DNA of 19,667 nt from an uncultured Candidatus Nitrosopelagicus sp. (lineage in GTDB: Archaea > Thermoproteota > Nitrososphaeria > Nitrososphaerales > Nitrosopumilaceae): assembly GCA_937896695.1 (NCBI GenBank), contig CALBOT010000084.1, forward strand, positions 1-19,667, written 5' to 3'. Positions 15,093-19,667 of this stretch are shown here, piece after piece; the stretch's first letter is position 1; each line of letters begins with the position of its first letter. The position numbers and the translations under genes are program-made. The notes beneath the pieces are model-generated. The model ran no database searches. It saw nothing but the letters and a program-made list of their open reading frames with translations, and was not told where the DNA came from.

Positions 15093-15674
15093 CTACTCCT
15101 TTTTCTCTGCTGGTGCTGCATCGGCTGCTGGTGCTGCATCGGCTGCTGGTGCTGCATCGGCTGCTGGTGCATCTGCTACTGCAGCTCCGCCACCTGCTGG
15201 TGCACCTGCTCCTCCTTTAGGCATAACTTTACCACCTTTTGCAACTCCAACTGCACCGCCTTTACGACCAGTACATCTTGTACGTTGACCTCTAACTTTT
15301 AATCCATACATGTGTCTGTAACCTCTCCAACTGAAAAGTGTCTTTTCTCTTTCTACGTCATTTCTAATGTTAAATGCAATATCTGATGTTACCAAATGCA
15401 TATCTTCTCCGGTTTGAGCATCTTGTCTTCTGTTCAAAAACCAGATTGGGAAATCTGATCCTTTAGGATTTTCTATGATTTTTTCAATTGAAGATATTTG
15501 TTCAGCAGTAAGATTACCAATTTTTTGGTGAGGAGAAATTTTCAAAACTTGAAGCACTGAATTTGCAAACATGTATCCTATTCCTTTAATCTGGCTAAGA
15601 CCAATTAACATGTTCAATTCACCATGAATATCGTTTCCCAATATTCTTACCAGATTCTCGTATTGTTCGCTCAA
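15093..15674 (-). CDS. rps13: Ribosomal protein S13 (archaeal uS13) with Ala/Pro/Asp-rich tail
   Basis: A 193-residue S13. The conserved core has LVRILGNDIHGELNMLIGLSQIKGIGYMFAN, RYRHMYGLKVRGQRTRCTGRKGG and other family blocks that contact 16S rRNA and S19 in the head of the small subunit. After about residue 150 a low-complexity tail begins with Gly/Ala/Lys and then repeats AAPAAD units before ending EKKE; this tail is not part of the S13 core. The start is TTG at 15674 (MSEQYENLVRILG). It lies about 26 nt from a TATA-like ATTAAAAA, so the transcript is probably leaderless and starts at TTG. It precedes rps4 in an operon. Confidence 0.95.
   Translation of the reverse strand: MSEQYENLVRILGNDIHGELNMLIGLSQIKGIGYMFANSVLQVLKISPHQKIGNLTAEQISSIEKIIENPKGSDFPIWFLNRRQDAQTGEDMHLVTSDIAFNIRNDVEREKTLFSWRGYRHMYGLKVRGQRTRCTGRKGGAVGVAKGGKVMPKGGAGAPAGGGAAVADAPAADAAPAADAAPAADAAPAEKKE
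15105..15171. repeat. Imperfect 18-bp tandem repeat in the rps13 tail
   Basis: The unit TCGGCTGCTGGTGCTGCA occurs exactly at 15121-15138 and 15139-15156, with partial copies on each side (15105-15120 and 15157-15171). On the coding strand it encodes the six-residue AAPAAD unit of the S13 tail. Confidence 0.93.
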
Positions 15675-15697
15675 GTAGCAAGATTTTCTATAGCCCC

Positions 15698-15705
15698 ATT
15701 AAAAA
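15698..15705 (-). promoter_or_regulatory. TATA-like box for rps13-rps4
   Basis: ATTAAAAA on the + strand reads TTTTTAAT on the coding strand. Its centre lies about 26-27 nt from the TTG start of rps13, as expected for a leaderless archaeal promoter. Confidence 0.55.
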
Positions 15706-15751
15706 CCATGCTCTAATTTGTGCCTATTTTTGAATAATTTTAATCGAATAG

Positions 15752-15759
15752 TATTATAA
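15752..15759 (+). promoter_or_regulatory. TATA box for the winged-helix-like gene
   Basis: TATTATAA is centred about 26 nt before the ATG at 15781. This supports ATG 15781 over TTG 15775 as the start, with a leaderless mRNA. Confidence 0.6.
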
Positions 15760-15780
15760 CTCAAAACACTGAATTTGGAT

Positions 15781-16095
15781 ATGAATGAGTCTGAAGAACA
15801 CACTCAGAAAATTCTAGATACTATTTTTGATGAAAACATTTCTGAGATCTTGGCTGAAATGCAAAATTCTCCAAAAAAATGTGAATTCTTGACTCAAAAG
15901 TTTCAAATCACTCCTGATGACTTGGATGAAAAATTATCTTTTCTAGTACAACACGAATTTGTTGGAAAAACTGGTTCTGACCTCCAGGCTGAATATTCTG
16001 TAGATTCAGATAAACTAGCAAAACTGATGGAAACTGCACACAATTTTGAAAATGTTGATGCGGGTTTAGCAAAAATGGATGGATATCTTAACTAG
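15781..16095 (+). CDS. Small winged-helix-like protein, possible transcription regulator
   Basis: About 104 residues, acidic at the N-terminus and soluble. The middle reads as helix-turn-helix then wing: ISEILAEMQNSPKKCEFLTQKF, ITPDDLDEKLSFLVQHEFVGKTG, AEYSVDSDKLAKLMETA. This order (helix, recognition-like helix, beta hairpin ending in YSVD, helix) resembles ArsR-like and other small archaeal winged-helix proteins. There are no Cys clusters or obvious metal ligands. The frame could begin at TTG 15775, but the TATA position favours ATG 15781. The 3' end overlaps the convergent membrane-protein gene by 8 bp. The fold is a guess from pattern and no target is known; a tie to the nearby operators would be speculation. 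Confidence 0.72.
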   Translation: MNESEEHTQKILDTIFDENISEILAEMQNSPKKCEFLTQKFQITPDDLDEKLSFLVQHEFVGKTGSDLQAEYSVDSDKLAKLMETAHNFENVDAGLAKMDGYLN

Positions 16096-16594
16096 TTCTG
16101 TTCCTTTTTTGTCTAATTATCATAAATCCAATTACTGCAATTCCAATCATTCCTGATATTATGACAAAAAACCCTACAATTGAAATTGTAACTCCTGTAG
16201 AATCTGGAACATGACCTATTCCTCCAACTAGTGGTATTTCTTCTGATTCTGAAGTAGTGATGATTAATGTGTATGTTCCAGCTTGTTCAATTACAAAATT
16301 ATCTTCAAATGAATTTCTATTAATTGATACATCTCTAATTTTACTATCTGTTGAATCTATTACAACAGCTGAAATATCATATTCTTTCCCTTCTATAGTT
16401 TGAACAGCATAAACCCCTTCTGTGTTTATTTCTGGATCTAGTTCTGTTTTAATCTCTAATTGAGTTAATGAATTCACTTTTCCTTCTTCTATTACTAAAT
16501 CCCCAGTAATTGTCTGTGAACCAAAAATTAACAACATTGCTCCAATTGCAATTAAAATTCCAACAATAACCAAATATTTTGTCAAATTCGACAT
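16088..16594 (-). CDS. Two-TM membrane protein with an extracytoplasmic domain, unknown function
   Basis: A 168-residue protein with a hydrophobic segment at about residues 7-26 (YLVIVGILIAIGAMLLIFGS), an outside domain of about 105 residues rich in beta-strand patterns and acidic residues, and a second membrane segment at about 134-161 followed by a basic end RQKRNRTS. This gives an N-in, loop-out, C-in topology. The outside domain (GDLVIEEGKVNSLTQLEI, GTYTLIITTSESEEI) looks like a small beta-sandwich. I do not recognise the family. It is divergent from the multicopper oxidase, and a TATA-like ATAAAT lies about 26 nt before its ATG. The shared upstream region holds the two palindromic sites, so co-regulation is possible. 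Confidence 0.78.
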   Translation of the reverse strand: MSNLTKYLVIVGILIAIGAMLLIFGSQTITGDLVIEEGKVNSLTQLEIKTELDPEINTEGVYAVQTIEGKEYDISAVVIDSTDSKIRDVSINRNSFEDNFVIEQAGTYTLIITTSESEEIPLVGGIGHVPDSTGVTISIVGFFVIISGMIGIAVIGFMIIRQKRNRTS

Positions 16595-16615
16595 GAATGG
16601 TTCTTACTTTTCATG

Positions 16616-16622
16616 GATAAAT
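16616..16622 (-). promoter_or_regulatory. TATA-like box for the two-TM membrane protein gene
   Basis: GATAAAT on the + strand reads ATTTATC on the coding strand. It is centred about 25-26 nt upstream of the ATG at 16594, consistent with a leaderless transcript. Confidence 0.5.
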
Positions 16623-16648
16623 CTGTATTTGTTTATGAATGATTTAAT

Positions 16649-16662
16649 TTAGTTATGGCTAA
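16649..16662. promoter_or_regulatory. Second, imperfect operator-like palindrome upstream of the multicopper oxidase
   Basis: TTAGTTATGGCTAA keeps the TTAG and CTAA ends of the perfect site and matches it at 10 of 14 positions. It starts 19 bp upstream of the perfect site, about two helical turns, so two dimers could bind on one face of the DNA. Confidence 0.5.
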
Positions 16663-16667
16663 AAAAG

Positions 16668-16681
16668 TTAGCCTAGGCTAA
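16668..16681. promoter_or_regulatory. Perfect 14-bp palindromic operator candidate (DtxR-like) upstream of the multicopper oxidase
   Basis: TTAGCCTAGGCTAA is its own reverse complement. Flanks AAAA (16663-16666) and TTTT (16683-16686) extend the symmetry with one mismatched pair. It abuts the TATA box of the oxidase gene and covers the expected BRE position, where a bound repressor would block TFB/TBP. From memory, the DtxR 19-bp consensus shares 14 of 19 bases with 16663-16681, including GTTAGCCTA and CTAA. Confidence 0.65.
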
Positions 16682-16682
16682 A

Positions 16683-16691
16683 TTTTATATA
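16683..16691 (+). promoter_or_regulatory. TATA box for the multicopper oxidase-ZIP operon
   Basis: TTTTATATA, continuing into further TA repeats to about 16696, is centred about 26-27 nt before the ATG at 16714. This predicts a leaderless transcript. Confidence 0.65.
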
Positions 16692-16713
16692 TATATTACT
16701 TCATGGTGCAAAT

Positions 16714-17781
16714 ATGCAAAATACATTTCAATCTAGTAAAATGGTTTATGCTCTTTTAGCTATAGCTGCTGTTTCTGTTTTGTATTTTGTAGTGCCGGGT
16801 GTAACGATAGCAGAGGAAACTCCTAAAACATTTCTTACGCATACTGGTTCGGTTATCAAAACAACTGGTGAAGTAATTGATCCAATTGGATATGATGGGG
16901 AAGCATTAGATTTTGACCCTGATACATTTATGAAAGAATTTGATTATGGTGAAGTCTCAGTTTTGAAAGATGGAACTATTTTGCGTGAATTCTACATCAC
17001 TGCACGAGATGATCAAATCATGGAAATATCTCCTGGGGTGTTTTACAATGTTTGGACATTCAACGATTCAGTACCTGGTCCAACTATTCGTGCAACTGAA
17101 GGTGACTTAGTAAGAATTCATTTTACAAATGAAGGTTCAAAACCTCACAGTTTACATTTTCATGGAATTCACAAAGCCGAAATGGATGGTGTTTTTGAAA
17201 GTATAGGGACTGGTGGAAAATTTACCTATGAATTTTATGCAGAACCTGTAGGGTTACATCTTTATCATTGTCATGTTCATCCTGTTGAGGAACATATTGC
17301 TCATGGTCTTTATGGTGCATATATTGTAGATCCAAAAGAACCTCGTGAACCTGCTGAGGAATTTGTGTTCATTTTGAACGGCTTTGATACTGACTTTGAT
17401 GCTGAAAATAATTTCTATGCAGCAAATACAATTCCATTTTACTATCAACATCATCCAATTGAAATTAATGTAAATCAAAACATACGTGCATACGTTGTAA
17501 ATATTTTAGAATTTGATGCGGTAAACAATTTCCATCTTCATGGAACCCTCTTCCATCACTATCCTGCCGGAACTGACACCGTTCCTTCCGGTTACAATGA
17601 TATGTTGACAATGTCTCAAGGTGACAGACAAATTATAGAATTTAATTACAAATATCCTGGATTGTACATGTTCCATGCACATAATACAGAATTTTCAGAA
17701 AAAGGTTGGGTTAGTTCATTTCTCGTAAAAGAGAATACAGATGATCCTAATACACAAGTAGAGTATGATGACATCGTCTAA
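16714..17781 (+). CDS. Two-domain multicopper oxidase, exported
   Basis: A 355-residue cupredoxin-type oxidase with an N-terminal hydrophobic signal/anchor (about residues 10-32). Domain 1 has PHSLHFHG (H145, H148, H150) and YHCHVHPVEEHIAHGLYG (H185, C186, H187, H194). Domain 2 has NNFHLHG (H274, H276) and MFHAHNTEF (H321, H323) but no Cys. Four HxH pairs (148/150, 185/187, 274/276, 321/323) make a complete trinuclear cluster, and the type 1 copper lies only in domain 1. This matches a 'type C' two-domain oxidase, likely a trimer. The usual axial Met is Leu199. It oxidises a substrate (Fe2+, Cu+, Mn2+ or an organic donor) with oxygen outside the cell; the substrate is unknown. It overlaps the downstream ZIP gene by 17 bp. 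Copper nitrite reductase is less likely because domain 2 keeps HxH ligands. Confidence 0.9.
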   Translation: MQNTFQSSKMVYALLAIAAVSVLYFVVPGVTIAEETPKTFLTHTGSVIKTTGEVIDPIGYDGEALDFDPDTFMKEFDYGEVSVLKDGTILREFYITARDDQIMEISPGVFYNVWTFNDSVPGPTIRATEGDLVRIHFTNEGSKPHSLHFHGIHKAEMDGVFESIGTGGKFTYEFYAEPVGLHLYHCHVHPVEEHIAHGLYGAYIVDPKEPREPAEEFVFILNGFDTDFDAENNFYAANTIPFYYQHHPIEINVNQNIRAYVVNILEFDAVNNFHLHGTLFHHYPAGTDTVPSGYNDMLTMSQGDRQIIEFNYKYPGLYMFHAHNTEFSEKGWVSSFLVKENTDDPNTQVEYDDIV

Positions 17782-18931
17782 ACCCATACTTGCAATTAGT
17801 GCTATTGCACCAATTGTATTATTAGTAATAATGATTGCATTTCTTTTAGGTCCTGCATCATCGTTTTTACAATTTGGTGTTGTGCTTCCTGAAGTATCAA
17901 TTGAAAAAATTGAATTTGTTGGAAATGAAATTCAAGCGACCGTTAGGAATACTGGTCCAATTGATGTGGATGTTGTTCTTGCAGATGTAAATGATAGGAT
18001 TCAACCTGCAGCAATAGAACCTGATACTTCACTAAAACGATTTGAAACTGCATTAGTAAGAATTCCATTTGATTGGAATGAGGGTCAACCATATGAAATT
18101 GGTGTTACAATTAATGATGGTACAAGATTTGCTAAAGAAGTAGACGCTGCATTTTCTGCATTAGAACCAAATCTAGATTTGTTTGTATTCTTGGGGATGA
18201 TTGGATTTTTGATAGGTGTGATTCCTATAATGATAGGTCTTTTGTGGTATCCATTTATCAAAAAATTAGGAAAAAATACGTTTAATTTTTTCTTGGCATT
18301 TACTATGGGATTGTTGATATTTTTAGGAATTGATGCTATTCTGGAATCTGTTGAAATATCTGAGAATCATCTTTCATCAATTTTTAATGGTGAATTGCTC
18401 ATTGCAACTGTAGTTATTTTATCATTTTTGGGCTTATATGGAATGGGCAAACAATTAATGAAAAAAATAGAACTCTCGAAATTATCTCAAGGATTAGCAA
18501 TATCTCTCATGATTGCAATTGGTATTGGATTTCATAATTTAGGTGAGGGTCTGGCTGTGGGTGCTGCTATTGCTCTTGGGGAGGTTGCTTTGAGTACATT
18601 TTTGATTATTGGATTTGCAACTCATAATACAACTGAAGGGTTAGCTATCGCAGCTCCACTAACAAAATCAAAAGCCAAAATAATGAAAATGATTGGACTT
18701 GGATTGATTGCAGGCGCTCCTGCAATTTTTGGTTGTTGGGTTGGCGGCTTCTCATTTTCACCCTTTTTTACTTTAGTTTTTCTTGCAATAGGCGCAGGTG
18801 CAATTTTCCAAGTTGTATTATCAATTTTTCAATATATGAAAGAAAAATCCGATCTATTATCAAACACTTCATTATTTGCAGGAATTTCTGTTGGATTAGT
18901 TATCATGTATCTGACTAGCGTAATAATTTGA
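17765..18931 (+). CDS. ZIP-family metal transporter with an N-terminal extracytoplasmic domain
   Basis: A 388-residue protein. Residues about 8-34 form a signal/anchor helix. Residues about 40-135 are an outside domain with beta-sandwich pattern (VSIEKIEFVGNEIQATVRNTGPIDVDVVLADVNDRI, YEIGVTINDGTRF). From about residue 138 onward lies a ZIP core of about eight membrane segments. The transport site is clear: HNLGEG (H257, N258, E261) and HNTTEG (H287, N288, E291), matching HNxxEG of TM4 and TM5 in ZupT-like ZIPs. ZIPs move Zn2+, Fe2+ or Mn2+ into the cytoplasm. The TM3-TM4 loop has no His cluster. The gene starts inside the oxidase gene (ATG 17765, alternative 17768), so the two are coupled. 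The pairing suggests oxidation and uptake of one metal; metal identity is unknown. Confidence 0.88.
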   Translation: MMTSSKPILAISAIAPIVLLVIMIAFLLGPASSFLQFGVVLPEVSIEKIEFVGNEIQATVRNTGPIDVDVVLADVNDRIQPAAIEPDTSLKRFETALVRIPFDWNEGQPYEIGVTINDGTRFAKEVDAAFSALEPNLDLFVFLGMIGFLIGVIPIMIGLLWYPFIKKLGKNTFNFFLAFTMGLLIFLGIDAILESVEISENHLSSIFNGELLIATVVILSFLGLYGMGKQLMKKIELSKLSQGLAISLMIAIGIGFHNLGEGLAVGAAIALGEVALSTFLIIGFATHNTTEGLAIAAPLTKSKAKIMKMIGLGLIAGAPAIFGCWVGGFSFSPFFTLVFLAIGAGAIFQVVLSIFQYMKEKSDLLSNTSLFAGISVGLVIMYLTSVII

Positions 18932-18956
18932 AAATTTTACCAAAAAAATTATCTAG

Positions 18957-18973
18957 TTTTTGTCAAATTTTTT
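18957..18973 (+). terminator. Oligo-T terminator candidate after the ZIP gene
   Basis: TTTTT (18957-18961) and TTTTTT (18968-18973) lie 26-42 nt after the ZIP stop. Archaeal RNA polymerase terminates at such T-tracts without a hairpin. Confidence 0.45.
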
Positions 18974-18980
18974 ATCAATA

Positions 18981-18990
18981 ATTAATAAAT
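18981..18990 (+). promoter_or_regulatory. TATA-like box for the surface protein gene
   Basis: ATTAATAAAT is centred about 26-29 nt before the ATG at 19015, so the transcript would start at or just before the start codon. Confidence 0.5.
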
Positions 18991-19014
18991 ACCACTCTGA
19001 GGCAGAAATTTTAA

Positions 19015-19667
<653 letters not shown>

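Noticed and set aside
15003..15302. A Cys/Trp-rich + strand frame with repeated CCIGCW that looks like a metallothionein
   Set aside because: It is the antisense reading of the rps13 AAPAAD repeat and the start of rps4; no promoter or start context supports it.
16714..17781. Copper nitrite reductase (NirK) for the cupredoxin protein
   Set aside because: Domain 2 keeps two HxH pairs and domain 1 has HFH and HCH, giving eight His for a trinuclear cluster, as in two-domain multicopper oxidases rather than the NirK type 2 site.

Overview
The window looks like the chromosome of a marine, ammonia-oxidising archaeon of the Nitrososphaerota (Thaumarchaeota), close to Nitrosopumilus. The DNA is AT-rich and gene-dense. 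Archaeal-type S2, S4, S13, RpoN and enolase are present, with a modified mevalonate branch that uses isopentenyl phosphate kinase. There is also an archaeal CobT-like protein, a two-domain multicopper oxidase, and a surface protein ending in a CLIATAAFGS box. Several genes have a TATA-like box about 26 nt before the start codon, as expected for leaderless mRNAs. No mobile element, CRISPR array or rRNA was seen, and no gene-free stretch exceeds about 120 bp.

Region 1 (1-4112, + strand) is a metal-uptake block: a 5'-truncated ZnuA-like binding protein with a His/Asp/Glu-rich loop, an unknown 72-residue protein, a ZnuC-like ATPase with a His-rich tail and a CDCC motif, a ZnuB-like permease, a TPR protein with a pure His-Asp tract, and a small protein with two identical Cys-Cys-His-Cys modules. 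Histidine-rich metal-binding segments recur across these genes.

Region 2 (4109-9558, - strand) is a tight operon read rpoN, eno, rps2, mevalonate kinase, isopentenyl phosphate kinase, isopentenyl diphosphate isomerase, prenyl diphosphate synthase. It couples basic expression and glycolysis genes to archaeal lipid precursor synthesis. The isomerase has Ala where the catalytic Cys is expected. A divergent tRNA-Leu(GAG) at 9610-9694 and the rpoN operon appear to share one palindromic TATA element lying midway between their predicted starts.

Region 3 (9699-12709) holds a translin-family protein (-) and a + strand overlapping operon of NnrE-like epimerase, metallo-beta-lactamase-fold hydrolase and archaeal CobT-like protein. 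Region 4 (12696-15674, -) holds glmS after rps4 and rps13; S13 carries a repetitive Ala/Pro/Asp tail.

Region 5 (15775-18931) holds a small winged-helix-like protein, a two-TM membrane protein, and the most striking unit: a two-domain multicopper oxidase overlapping a ZIP-family transporter that carries an extra N-terminal extracytoplasmic domain. Upstream are two tandem 14-bp palindromic sites resembling DtxR-family operators, one abutting the TATA box. I infer a metal-regulated oxidase-permease pair. Region 6 (19015 to the end) is the start of a secreted Pro/Glu-rich surface protein cut by the window edge.
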